Origin: Mycolicibacterium mageritense | GTDB lineage: Bacteria; Actinomycetota; Actinomycetes; Mycobacteriales; Mycobacteriaceae | Assembly: GCF_010727475.1 (NCBI RefSeq) | Contig: NZ_AP022567.1 | Span: 3,968,001-4,032,000, forward strand | Length of the DNA: 64,000 nucleotides | Direction: 5' to 3' | Part shown: positions 50,259 to 58,596 of the stretch, one piece after another | Layout of the letters: every line of letters begins with the position of its first letter | How positions within the stretch are numbered: position 1 is the stretch's first letter | Made by a program: the position numbers and the translations under genes | Notes under the pieces: model-generated | Database searches by the model: none | The model's input: only the letters and a program-made list of their open reading frames with translations | Told to the model about the DNA's origin: nothing

Positions 50259-50750
50259 ATGGGAGCGTTCGAGCACTGCGACAACGATGAATTCGTGCTC
50301 GTGCTGCCTGCGACCGCAGCCAACGCCGCCGAAGTCCGACACCGACTCGCCGAATGGCTCCACACCCGCGCGATGCCGACATCGACCATCGCCGACGTCG
50401 TGCTCGCCGTCTATGAGGCCTGTGCGAACTGTGTCGAACATGCCTACCAGGACGTCGCCGCGGGGCCCATGCGCATCAACGCCACGCCAACACCAGAGGG
50501 AGTGGTCGTGCGGGTAACCGACTACGGAACCTGGCAACCTCGAACCGCCAACCTGCGGGGTGGCCGCGGCATTGCACTGATGCGCACGATGAGTGACACG
50601 CTCACCTTGACACGCACCGCCAGCGAAACCACTGTGACCATGCAGTTTCGATGGGCCGAAGAATCAACCGCCCCGAGCAGCCAAGCGGGTGCTGATATAA
50701 ACCCTCCGCACTCAGCAGCCGCGGAACCACCCCTTCAGGTATCCGGGTAG
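50259..50750 (+). CDS. Anti-sigma factor / serine-protein kinase ATPase (RsbW-like)
   Basis: A 163-aa GHKL ATPase; ATG 50259 is chosen although GTG 50208 and 50256 are in frame and no ribosome site decides. N-box in VLAVYEACANCVEHAYQDVA, G1 in VVRVTDYGTWQP and G2 in RGGRGIALMRTMSD. RsbW-type proteins hold a sigma factor inactive and phosphorylate an anti-anti-sigma partner. No sigma factor or STAS gene is adjacent, so it probably acts on a chromosomal partner, perhaps a SigF-type factor (inference). Confidence 0.85.
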   Translation: MGAFEHCDNDEFVLVLPATAANAAEVRHRLAEWLHTRAMPTSTIADVVLAVYEACANCVEHAYQDVAAGPMRINATPTPEGVVVRVTDYGTWQPRTANLRGGRGIALMRTMSDTLTLTRTASETTVTMQFRWAEESTAPSSQAGADINPPHSAAAEPPLQVSG

Positions 50751-50931
50751 CCGAACTACGCTCCGAATTCGTTCTGCAACAAGAACATCGATCGCGATAA
50801 CCGCAGACCCCCCTTCCATCGTTGGTAGGACGCCTGTACGAAGGCCGGAGTCCGTCGACGCGTGCAATGTCAGTACCGAGATATCCCGCCGATGCCCTAT
50901 TCGGACGCTTCGAATAACGCCAGTTACCAAT
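50751..50931. other. Right margin of the island, no gene recognised
   Basis: The frame that reads across the right junction on the minus strand is an artefact of the split gene. GTACC-GAATT-GGTAAC (minus strand, around 50922-50937) forms a short imperfect inverted repeat at the junction. Confidence 0.45.
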
Positions 50932-51063
50932 TCGGTACGGCTGCCCGGACTTGCGGCCGACGTGCTCGAGGATTCCGAAGGTCGGCGCCCACCCGGCCCA
51001 GAGTCGCTGGATCGGGTTGGTGACGTGGCGGTTGAAGCGGGCCAGCCACTGCGGTAATTGCAT
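50932..51063 (-). pseudogene. N-terminal part of the split deazaflavin-dependent nitroreductase-like gene
   Basis: From ATG 51063 (or 51072) the minus strand reads MQLPQWLARFNRHVTNPIQR, LWAGWAPTFGILEHVGRKSG and QPYR, the typical opening of the family, including the G-R-K-S-G phosphate-binding turn. Family similarity then ends near 50932 and an unrelated frame continues. The second half is found 38.7 kb to the left at 11952-12203 in the same orientation. Confidence 0.85.
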
Positions 51064-51151
51064 GGTTCCCATCCAACCCGCGCCGCCCGACATCCGCGAG
51101 GGTCAATCTGTCGTGGACCGGTCTCACCCCGACCCGCTACAACTGTTGGTG

Positions 51152-52540
51152 ATGAACACCGCAGCGAATACCTCGGATGTCGGCGCGCTGCCGCTTGCGC
51201 CGCGCAATCCGCTGTCGATCAGACAGTTGGCGAACGCGGTGCGGGAGCTCGACACCGGGCAGGAGCTGATCCGGGCCGCAGGCGGTCCGGTCACGCGCGT
51301 GCAGCTGGGGCCCAAGTGGCTGGTGCCGCCACTCGTGGCGGTGTTCTCCCCGGACGGCATCCGCGACGTGCTCGGCCGTAACGACGCGTTCGCCGAGCGG
51401 TGCATCGTGCACGACGAGGTGCGCCACGCGGCGGGTGACAGCCTGTTCGTGCTGCCCAACGAGCAGTGGCGGCCGCGGAAGCGGGCGTTGCAACCCGTGT
51501 TCACCAAGCAGAACGTGCGGGCCTTCGGTGGTCACATGTCGCGCGCTGCTCAGGCCGCGGTGGACAGCTGGGGTGACGGCGGGGAGATCGACCTCGATGC
51601 CGAATGCCGCAAGGTGACCATGCAGTCGCTGGGCCGCTCGGTGTTGGGAATCGACCTCAACGAGCGTGCGGGCGTCATCGTCGACCACATGCACGTCGCG
51701 TCGTCGTACACGACCGACCGTGCGCTGCGGCCGGTTCGCGCGCCCCGGTGGCTGCCGACGCCCGCGCGGGCCCGCGCCCGTGCCGCGGTGGCGGCGATGC
51801 GGCAGGTGACCACCGAGATCTTGATGGCCTGCCGTGCCGATCCGGGGCGGGATGCGCCACTGGTGCAGGCTCTGATCGCCGCCACCGACCCGGAGACCGG
51901 ACGGCCGCTGTCCGACGAGGACATCAGCAACGACCTGCTGATCTTCATGCTGGCCGGACACGACACGACCGCGACGGCGCTCACGTACGCGTTGTGGCAG
52001 CTGGGGCGGCACCCCGAGATCCAGGACCGGGTGGCGGCCGAGGCCCGCGCGATCGGGGACCGCGAGCTCACGCCCGCGGATGTCCCGGCGCTCGGTTACA
52101 CCGTCCAGGTGCTGCACGAGGCGCTGCGGCTGTGCCCGCCGGCCGCCGGTGTCGGACGGCTCGCGCTGCGTGACATCGCCGTGGGCGGATACCGGGTCGA
52201 GGCGGGCAGCCTGGTCGCATTGGGCATCTACGCCGTGCATCACGATCCGCACATCTGGCCGAATCCGCAGGTCTTCGACCCCGACCGGTTCACCCCGGAG
52301 AACTCGGGACGGCGCGACCGGTGGCATTTCATCCCGTTCGCGGGCGGTGCGCGCGCGTGCATCGGCGAGCATTTCGCCCGGCTGGAGACCACGCTGGCGC
52401 TGGCCACCATCGTGCGGTCCACCGAGGTCGTCGCGACCCGCGCCGAGTTTCCGGTCGAGGTGCCGTTCACCACCGTGGCAAAAGGACCGATCCCGGCCAC
52501 GGTGCGGGTTCGAGGCCATACCACTACACCCTGTAGTTGA
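51152..52540 (+). CDS. Cytochrome P450
   Basis: A 462-aa P450; ATG 51152 is chosen (the frame is open further upstream but that part overlaps the split gene). Diagnostic motifs: I-helix LAGHDTTATALTYALW, K-helix VLHEALRLCPPAA, the PERF region FDPDRFTPENSG and the heme loop FIPFAGGARACIGEHFARLE with the Cys ligand. No redox partner gene is adjacent. The substrate cannot be inferred. It precedes hemL by 31 bp but need not be functionally linked. Confidence 0.93.
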   Translation: MNTAANTSDVGALPLAPRNPLSIRQLANAVRELDTGQELIRAAGGPVTRVQLGPKWLVPPLVAVFSPDGIRDVLGRNDAFAERCIVHDEVRHAAGDSLFVLPNEQWRPRKRALQPVFTKQNVRAFGGHMSRAAQAAVDSWGDGGEIDLDAECRKVTMQSLGRSVLGIDLNERAGVIVDHMHVASSYTTDRALRPVRAPRWLPTPARARARAAVAAMRQVTTEILMACRADPGRDAPLVQALIAATDPETGRPLSDEDISNDLLIFMLAGHDTTATALTYALWQLGRHPEIQDRVAAEARAIGDRELTPADVPALGYTVQVLHEALRLCPPAAGVGRLALRDIAVGGYRVEAGSLVALGIYAVHHDPHIWPNPQVFDPDRFTPENSGRRDRWHFIPFAGGARACIGEHFARLETTLALATIVRSTEVVATRAEFPVEVPFTTVAKGPIPATVRVRGHTTTPCS

Positions 52541-52571
52541 CGGGTTTGCGCCGACTGGGACACTGGTGGCC

Positions 52572-53870
52572 ATGCCTGTCACCCAGCGGTCGGCTCAACT
52601 GTTCGCCGACGCCTGCGCCGTCATCCCCGGCGGAGTGAACTCCCCGGTTCGGGCTTTCAACTCGGTCGGCGGTACGCCCCGGTTCATCACCTCGGCCGAC
52701 GGCTACTGGCTCACCGACGCCGACGGGAACCGCTACGTCGACCTCGTCTGCTCGTGGGGCCCGGCGCTGCTCGGCCACGCCCACCCGGCGGTCGTCCAGG
52801 CCGTGCAGAAGGTCGCCGCGGACGGGCTGTCGTTCGGCGCGCCGACGCCGTCGGAGACCGAGCTGGCCGCCGAGATCATCGGCCGGGTGGCCCCGGTCGA
52901 GCGGCTGCGGCTGGTCAACTCGGGCACCGAGGCCACCATGAGCGCAATCCGCCTGGCCCGCGGCTACACCGGGCGGGCCAAGCTCATCAAGTTCTCGGGC
53001 TGCTACCACGGCCACAGCGACGCGCTGCTGGCCGACGCCGGTTCCGGCGTCGCGACCTTGGGCCTGCCGTCCTCGCCGGGCGTTACCGGCGCAGCCGCGG
53101 CCGACACCATCGTGCTGCCGTACAACAACGTCGAAGCCGTCGAAGACGTGTTCAGGCGGTTCGGCGACGAGATCGCGTGCGTCATCAGCGAGGCCAGCCC
53201 AGGCAACATGGGCACGGTGCCGCCGCAGCCGGGTTTCAACGCCGCGCTGCGCCGCATCACCGCCGCGCACGGTGCGCTGCTGATCCTCGACGAGGTGATG
53301 ACGGGGTTCAGGGTCAGCAAGGCCGGTTGGTACGGCCTGGATCCCGTCGACGCCGACCTGTTCACGTTCGGCAAGGTCATGAGCGGCGGCCTGCCCGCCG
53401 CGGCGTTCGGCGGCAGTGCCGAGGTGATGGGGCGGCTGGCCCCGCTCGGGCCCGTCTACCAGGCCGGCACGCTGTCGGGGAACCCCGTGGCGATGGCCGC
53501 CGGGTTGGCGACGCTGCGCAATGCCGACGACGCGGCCTACGCCCGGGTCGACGCGAACGCCGACCGGCTGGCGGCGCTGCTGACCTCGGCGCTGACCGAG
53601 GCGAGCGTGGCGCACCGCGTGCAGCGTGCCGGGAACATGCTCAGCGTGTTCTTCACCGACGAACCGGTACATGACTTCGCGGCCGCGAAGGCCACGCAGA
53701 CCTGGCGCTTCCCACCGTTCTTCCACGCGCTGCTGGAGGCCGGCGTGTACCCGCCGTGCAGCGCATTCGAAACCTGGTTTGTCTCAAGTGTTTTGGACGA
53801 CGCGGCGTTCGAGCGCATCGCCGCCGCGCTGCCCGGCGCGGCCCGCGCCGCCGCGGAGGCCCGACCGTGA
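52572..53870 (+). CDS. hemL: Glutamate-1-semialdehyde 2,1-aminomutase
   Basis: Converts glutamate-1-semialdehyde to 5-aminolevulinate, the substrate of HemB, using PLP. It is 432 aa from ATG 52572 (GTG 52566 also in frame). Visible: IPGGVNSPVRAFNSVGGTPR, SGTEATMSAIRLARGYTGR, GCYHGHSDALL, LLILDEVMTGFRVSKAGWYG and the PLP lysine in FTFGKVMSGGLPAAAFGG. The stop overlaps the phosphatase start by 4 nt. This begins the conserved hemL to ccsA operon. Confidence 0.96.
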   Translation: MPVTQRSAQLFADACAVIPGGVNSPVRAFNSVGGTPRFITSADGYWLTDADGNRYVDLVCSWGPALLGHAHPAVVQAVQKVAADGLSFGAPTPSETELAAEIIGRVAPVERLRLVNSGTEATMSAIRLARGYTGRAKLIKFSGCYHGHSDALLADAGSGVATLGLPSSPGVTGAAAADTIVLPYNNVEAVEDVFRRFGDEIACVISEASPGNMGTVPPQPGFNAALRRITAAHGALLILDEVMTGFRVSKAGWYGLDPVDADLFTFGKVMSGGLPAAAFGGSAEVMGRLAPLGPVYQAGTLSGNPVAMAAGLATLRNADDAAYARVDANADRLAALLTSALTEASVAHRVQRAGNMLSVFFTDEPVHDFAAAKATQTWRFPPFFHALLEAGVYPPCSAFETWFVSSVLDDAAFERIAAALPGAARAAAEARP

Positions 53871-54496
53871 CCGAAAGCGCATCGACAGTGCGGACGACCG
53901 TGCACGTCATGCGGCACGGCGAGGTGTTCAACCCCGAGAAGGTGCTCTACGGGCGGCTGCCCGGCTACCACCTGTCGGACCGGGGCAGGCGGCAGGCACA
54001 GGCCGCGGCCGACTGGTTGGCAGGCCACGACATCGTCTACGTGGTGGCCTCGCCGCTCGAACGGGCGCAGGAAACCGCCAAGCCGATCGCGGACAGCCAC
54101 GGCCTGTCCATCGACGTCGACGACGATCTCATCGAATCGTGGAACTCCTTCGAGGGCGAGCGCGTGGCCCCCGGCGACGGGGCCTTGCGCGATCCGAGGA
54201 ACTGGCCGCGGCTGCGCAATCCGATGAAGCCCTCGTGGGGTGAGCCCTATTCGGAGATCGCGCCCCGCATGATGGCTGCGCTCAACCGGGCTCGGGAGAA
54301 GGCCGCGGGGCACGAGGCCGTGTGTGTGAGCCATCAGCTCCCGGTGGAGACGCTGCGTCGTGCGATGACGGGGCGCAAGCTGCCGCACCTGCCGCTGCCG
54401 CACAGCCGGCTGTGCAACCTGGCCTCCCTGACGTCGTTCACGTTCGACGGCGACCGCCTGGTCCGCTGGGGTTACACGGAGCCCTGGGGAATCTAG
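53867..54496 (+). CDS. Histidine phosphatase (phosphoglycerate mutase-like)
   Basis: A 209-aa protein from GTG 53867 in a GTGA overlap with hemL. The RHG motif is near the N terminus (HVMRHGEVFNPEKVLYGRLP). ERAQETAKPIAD and the second catalytic His in VCVSHQLPVETLRRAM complete the branch-1 pattern. The orthologous place in M. tuberculosis is Rv0525. The substrate is unknown. It ends one base into the next gene's GTG. Confidence 0.9.
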   Translation: MTESASTVRTTVHVMRHGEVFNPEKVLYGRLPGYHLSDRGRRQAQAAADWLAGHDIVYVVASPLERAQETAKPIADSHGLSIDVDDDLIESWNSFEGERVAPGDGALRDPRNWPRLRNPMKPSWGEPYSEIAPRMMAALNRAREKAAGHEAVCVSHQLPVETLRRAMTGRKLPHLPLPHSRLCNLASLTSFTFDGDRLVRWGYTEPWGI

Positions 54497-55092
54497 TGAA
54501 GTGGTTGGTCGCGCTGCTTGCGGCGGTGCTGTTGGTCTCCGGGTGCTCCACCGGTGACGACGCCGTCGCGCAGGGCGGCACGTTCGAGTTCGTCGCACCG
54601 GGCGGCAAGACCGACATCTTCTACGATCCGCCCGAAAAGCGGGGCACCCCAGGCAAACTGAGTGGGCCCGAGCTCACCGACCCCGACAAGACCATCTCGC
54701 TCGAGGATTTCGCGGGCAAGGTCGTGGTGATCAACGTGTGGGGCCAGTGGTGTGGGCCGTGCCGCGCGGAGATCAGCCAGCTGCAGCAGGTCTACGAAGA
54801 GACCCGGGACAAGGAAGTGGCGTTCCTCGGCATCGACGTGCGCGACAACAACCGTGACGCGGCAGTCGATTTCGTCACCGACCGCAAGGTCACCTTCCCG
54901 TCCATCTACGACCCCGCCATGCGCACCATGATCGCGTTCGGCGGCAAGTACCCCACGACGGTCATCCCGTCGACCGTGGTGCTCGACCGTGAGCACCGGG
55001 TGGCCGCGGTGTTCCTGCGGGAGCTGCTGGCCGAGGATCTGCGGCCGGTCGTCGAGCGGCTGGCGGCCGAACCCGAGGTGCCGTCGCAGTGA
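54496..55092 (+). CDS. TlpA/ResA-like thioredoxin lipoprotein
   Basis: A 198-aa exported thiol-disulfide protein from GTG 54496 (overlaps the preceding TAG by 1 nt). Lipoprotein signal VKWLVALLAAVLLVSGC with the lipobox Cys. Thioredoxin fold with INVWGQWCGPCRAEISQLQQ (CxxC) and cis-Pro region YPTTVIPSTVVLDREHR. It should reduce apocytochrome c cysteines outside the membrane, receiving electrons from CcdA encoded next. Confidence 0.93.
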   Translation: MKWLVALLAAVLLVSGCSTGDDAVAQGGTFEFVAPGGKTDIFYDPPEKRGTPGKLSGPELTDPDKTISLEDFAGKVVVINVWGQWCGPCRAEISQLQQVYEETRDKEVAFLGIDVRDNNRDAAVDFVTDRKVTFPSIYDPAMRTMIAFGGKYPTTVIPSTVVLDREHRVAAVFLRELLAEDLRPVVERLAAEPEVPSQ

Positions 55093-55874
55093 CCGGATTC
55101 GCCGAGATCGCCGCGGCCGGGCCGGTACTGCTGGCGCTGGGTGTCAGCGTGCTGGCCGGCCTGGTGTCGTTCGCGTCGCCGTGCGTCGTACCGCTGGTGC
55201 CCGGCTACCTGTCGTACCTGGCCGCGGTGGTCGGCGTCACCGACGACGTCACGGCAGAGCAGCCCGGACGGGTCGCACTCAAGTCGGCGCGCCTGCGCGT
55301 CGCGGGCGCGGCGGCGCTGTTCGTCGCGGGGTTCACCGTGGTGTTCCTGCTCGGCGCCGTGGCGGTGCTCGGCATGACCACCACACTGATCGCCAATCAG
55401 CTTCTGCTGCAACGCATCGGTGGGGTCGTCACGATCGTGATGGGTCTGGTGTTCGTCGGGTTCATCCCGGCGCTGCAGCGGCAGGCCCGGTTCACGCCGC
55501 GCCAACTGTCCACGCTCGGCGGCGCGCCGCTGCTCGGTGCCGTGTTCGCGTTGGGCTGGACCCCGTGCCTCGGGCCGACGCTGACCGGGGTGATCGCGGT
55601 GGCGTCGGCGACCGACGGCGCCAGCGTGGCCCGCGGCGTCGCGCTGGTGCTGGCGTACTGCCTGGGCCTCGGCATCCCGTTCGTGGTGCTGGCACTCGGA
55701 TCGGCGCGGGCCGTGCAGGGCCTGGGCTGGCTGCGCAGGCACACGCGCGCCATCCAGATCTTCGGTGGCGTGCTGCTGATCCTGGTGGGCACGGCGCTGG
55801 TCACCGGACTCTGGAACGAGTTCGTGTCGTGGGTGCGCGACGCCTTCGTCAGCGACGTGAGGTTGCCGATCTGA
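55089..55874 (+). CDS. ccdA: CcdA-type thiol-disulfide membrane transporter
   Basis: A 261-aa protein with about six transmembrane helices, GTG 55089 (4-nt overlap). CcdA/DsbD core: LVSFASPCVVPLVPGYLSYL with one redox Cys and FALGWTPCLGPTLTGVIAVA with the second. It passes reducing equivalents from cytosolic thioredoxin to the TlpA-like protein. The order TlpA-CcdA-ResB-CcsA is the system II cytochrome c maturation cassette. Confidence 0.95.
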   Translation: MTGFAEIAAAGPVLLALGVSVLAGLVSFASPCVVPLVPGYLSYLAAVVGVTDDVTAEQPGRVALKSARLRVAGAAALFVAGFTVVFLLGAVAVLGMTTTLIANQLLLQRIGGVVTIVMGLVFVGFIPALQRQARFTPRQLSTLGGAPLLGAVFALGWTPCLGPTLTGVIAVASATDGASVARGVALVLAYCLGLGIPFVVLALGSARAVQGLGWLRRHTRAIQIFGGVLLILVGTALVTGLWNEFVSWVRDAFVSDVRLPI

Positions 55875-57508
55875 TGGTCACCTCTGACTCGCGAGCAGAC
55901 ACGCAGGTACCCCAGAACCCGCGTCCAGGGGTACCGGGGCGTGTGTTCGCGCTGATTCGGAACACCTGGCGAACGCTGACGTCGATGGGCACGGCGCTGG
56001 TGCTGCTGTTCCTGCTGGCGCTGGCAGCCATCCCGGGTGCCCTGCTGCCGCAGCGCAGCCTCAACGAATCGAAGGTCGACGAGTACCTCGCCGCGCATCC
56101 GGTCATCGGCCCGTGGCTCGACCGCGTGCAGGCCTTCGACGTGTTCTCCAGCTTCTGGTTCACCGCGATCTACGTGCTGCTGTTCATCTCGCTGGTCGGC
56201 TGCCTGACGCCGCGGCTGATCGAGCACGTCCGCAGCCTGCGCGCCGTGCCCGTGGCCGCGCCGCGCAACCTGACCCGACTACCCAAGCATCATCGCGAAG
56301 AAGTCGGCGCCGACCAGGACGAGCTCGCCGAGACCATGACGCGTCGCCTCAAGGGCTGGCGCACGGTCACCCGCACCCAGGACGGGGCCACAGAAATATC
56401 CGCGGAGAAGGGCTATCTGCGGGAGTTCGGCAACATCGTCTTCCACTTCTCGCTGCTCGGCCTGCTGGTCGCGGTCGCCGCGGGCAAACTGTTCGGCTAC
56501 GAGGGCAACGTCATCGTCGTCGCCGACGGCGGCCCCGGGTTCTGTTCGGCGTCGCCCGCCGCGTTCGACTCGTTCCGGGCAGGCAACACGGTCGACGGCA
56601 CCTCGTTGGACCCGATCTGCGTGCGGGTGCACGATTTCGACGCCCACTACCTGCCGACGGGCCAGGCGTTGTCGTTCGCCGCCGACATCGACTACCAGGC
56701 CGGGGAAAGCCTGGCCGGCGACACCTGGCAGCCGTACCGGCTCGAGGTCAACCATCCGTTGCGCATCGGCGGCAACCGGCTGTACCTGCAGGGCCACGGC
56801 TACGCGCCGTCGTTCACCGTGACGTTCCCGGACGGCAAGCAGCGCAGCCAGACCATCCAGTGGCGGCCCGAGGACCAGACCACGTTCCTGTCGTCGGGCG
56901 TCGTGCGCATCGACCCGCCCGGCGGCACCTATCCCGACGCCGACGAGCGGCGTAAGCATCAGATCGCGATCCAGGGCCTGTTCGCACCCACCGCGCAACT
57001 GGACGGCACCTTGCTGTCGTCGAGCTTCCCGGCCCTCAACGACCCTGCCGTCGCGGTCGACATCTATCGCGGCGACACCGGTCTGGACACCGGCAGGCCG
57101 CAGTCACTTTTCACGCTGGATCCCCGGCTCATCGAACAGAACCGGCTGACCAAGGTGGCGCGGGTCAACCTGACCCAGGGCCAGGAGACCCGGCTCGACG
57201 ACGGCACCACGGTCCGGTTCGACGGGGCCAAGCCGTTCATCAACCTGCAGGTGTCACACGACCCGGCGCAGATCTGGGTTCTGGTGTTCGCGATCTCGAT
57301 GATGGCCGGGCTGCTGGTGTCGTTGGTGGTGCGGCGCCGTCGCGTCTGGATTCGGATCGCGCCTGTCCAGGCAGGTACCGTGAGCGTCGAGCTGGGTGGG
57401 CTGGCCCGCACCGACAACTCCGGGTGGGGTGACGAGTTCGAGCGGTTGACGGCCCGGCTGCTCGAAGGCTGTGACACGGCCGATGAAGCGAAGGCGGACC
57501 GCGCATGA
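55874..57508 (+). CDS. resB: ResB-like cytochrome c biogenesis protein
   Basis: A 544-aa membrane protein from ATG 55874 (1-nt overlap with the ccdA stop). Early helices include TSMGTALVLLFLLALAAIPG and FWFTAIYVLLFISLVGCLTP; EFGNIVFHFSLLGLLVAVAA is the third. A large extracytoplasmic domain follows (about 215-455) and a last helix, IWVLVFAISMMAGLLVSLVV. With CcsA it forms the heme-handling and ligation complex. The first 26 codons include a copy of a palindromic repeat also found at 63.5 kb, so the N-terminal extension may be recent. Confidence 0.94.
   Translation: MVTSDSRADTQVPQNPRPGVPGRVFALIRNTWRTLTSMGTALVLLFLLALAAIPGALLPQRSLNESKVDEYLAAHPVIGPWLDRVQAFDVFSSFWFTAIYVLLFISLVGCLTPRLIEHVRSLRAVPVAAPRNLTRLPKHHREEVGADQDELAETMTRRLKGWRTVTRTQDGATEISAEKGYLREFGNIVFHFSLLGLLVAVAAGKLFGYEGNVIVVADGGPGFCSASPAAFDSFRAGNTVDGTSLDPICVRVHDFDAHYLPTGQALSFAADIDYQAGESLAGDTWQPYRLEVNHPLRIGGNRLYLQGHGYAPSFTVTFPDGKQRSQTIQWRPEDQTTFLSSGVVRIDPPGGTYPDADERRKHQIAIQGLFAPTAQLDGTLLSSSFPALNDPAVAVDIYRGDTGLDTGRPQSLFTLDPRLIEQNRLTKVARVNLTQGQETRLDDGTTVRFDGAKPFINLQVSHDPAQIWVLVFAISMMAGLLVSLVVRRRRVWIRIAPVQAGTVSVELGGLARTDNSGWGDEFERLTARLLEGCDTADEAKADRA
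55890..55951. repeat. Palindromic repeat inside the 5' coding region of resB
   Basis: Left arm CGCGAGCAGACACGCAGGTA plus CCCC (55890-55913); right arm GGGGTACCGGGGCGTGTG then TTCGCG (55928-55951). They pair at 19 of 24 positions. The same family, GAGCAGACGCGCAGGTACCC, is at 63538-63599. Confidence 0.7.
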
Positions 57509-58503
57509 ATAGCGAACACATCGACATCGGGCTGGCCCGGTACTCCGACTGGGCGTTCACGTCCTCGGTGGTGGTGCTCGTGGGCGCCCTGCTGCTGTTG
57601 GCCGTCGAACTGGCCTACAGCCGCGGTCGCAAGGTCGATGAGCGCTCGCGCGAAGAGGAGATGGCTGGGGCATCCGTCCGAGTCGGCGCGACCGTCGGGG
57701 CCGAAAGTGCCACCCCGGGCGTCGTCCTCGAAGAACCCAAGCGGCCGTTCGACGAGCGCATCGGGCAGTCCGGTCTGGCGCTGGTCTACGTCGGTATCGG
57801 GTTGCTGCTGGTGTGCATCGTGCTGCGCGGCCTTGCCACCTCGCGGGTGCCGTGGGGCAACATGTACGAGTTCATCAACCTGACCTGCTTCTCGGGCCTG
57901 GTGGCCGGGGCTGTCGTGCTGCGCAAGGCGCAATACCGCACGTTGTGGGTTTTCGTGCTGGTGCCGGTGCTGATCCTGCTGACGGTTTCGGGCCGCTGGC
58001 TCTACACCAATGCCGCGCCGGTGATGCCTGCGTTGCAAAGCTATTGGCTGCCGATCCACGTCTCGGTCGTGAGCCTCGGCTCGGGCGTCTTCCTGGTTGC
58101 CGGCGTGGCCAGCATCCTGTTCCTGTTGAAGATGTCGCCGCTGGCCGACCGTGACAATGCGGTGGGCCGCATGATCCAGCGGCTGCCGGACGGCCGCACG
58201 CTCGACCGCATCGCTTATCGGACGACGATCTTCGCGTTCCCCGTGTTCGGGTTCGGCGTGATCTTCGGCGCAATCTGGGCCGAGGAGGCGTGGGGCCGCT
58301 ACTGGGGCTGGGATCCGAAGGAAACCGTGTCGTTCATCGCGTGGGTGGTCTACGCCGCGTACCTGCACGCGCGGTCCACGGCCGGCTGGCGCGATCGCAA
58401 GGCGGCCTGGATCAACGTGATCGGCTTTGTCGCGATGGTCTTCAACCTGTTCTTCATCAACCTGGTCACGGTCGGTCTGCACTCGTACGCCGGCGTCGGC
58501 TAG
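57505..58503 (+). CDS. ccsA: Cytochrome c synthase subunit CcsA (CcsB-type)
   Basis: A 332-aa polytopic protein from ATG 57505 (4-nt overlap). The heme-binding WWD-type signature is WAEEAWGRYWGWDPKETVSF; conserved His residues flank it (PIHVSVVSLG before, YLHARSTAGW after). Eight or so helices. Together with ResB it exports heme and attaches it to CxxCH cytochromes. It is the last gene of the overlapping hemL-ccsA run. Confidence 0.95.
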   Translation: MNSEHIDIGLARYSDWAFTSSVVVLVGALLLLAVELAYSRGRKVDERSREEEMAGASVRVGATVGAESATPGVVLEEPKRPFDERIGQSGLALVYVGIGLLLVCIVLRGLATSRVPWGNMYEFINLTCFSGLVAGAVVLRKAQYRTLWVFVLVPVLILLTVSGRWLYTNAAPVMPALQSYWLPIHVSVVSLGSGVFLVAGVASILFLLKMSPLADRDNAVGRMIQRLPDGRTLDRIAYRTTIFAFPVFGFGVIFGAIWAEEAWGRYWGWDPKETVSFIAWVVYAAYLHARSTAGWRDRKAAWINVIGFVAMVFNLFFINLVTVGLHSYAGVG

Positions 58504-58552
58504 GGCAGCTCGGACCGCCATGGCAGCCGCGCACGGGTATCGCCGGGCGCGC

Positions 58553-58589
58553 TAAGGTCAGGCCGACGGCTGTTTGTCCGAACGGAGGG
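58553..58589 (+). promoter_or_regulatory. Promoter and ribosome site of the MinD-like gene
   Basis: TAAGGT (-10) at 58553-58558 and GGAGGG at 58584-58589, 7 nt before GTG 58597. Shows that this gene has its own promoter after ccsA. Confidence 0.5.
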
Positions 58590-58596
58590 AATATCC

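Larger units (their letters stand above)
12204..50931. mobile_element. Integrative genomic island of about 38.7 kb inside a nitroreductase-like gene
   Basis: Limits are set by the two halves of the interrupted gene (11952-12203 and 50932-51063) and are good to perhaps 10-20 bp. The left edge encodes a tyrosine integrase trio. The rest is a stress-response module into which a Tn7-like transposon has inserted. No tRNA is involved. The exact crossover core is not resolved: AATT is the only short match I could line up at both edges, and it does not restore the frame cleanly. Confidence 0.82.

Noticed and set aside
12204..50931. tRNA attachment site for the island
   Set aside because: No tRNA-like sequence lies at either edge; the interrupted gene is protein-coding.
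50602..51093. 163-aa minus-strand frame across the right island junction
   Set aside because: Only the first 44-47 codons are a real gene part; the rest is read-through into island DNA and overlaps the RsbW-like gene antisense.
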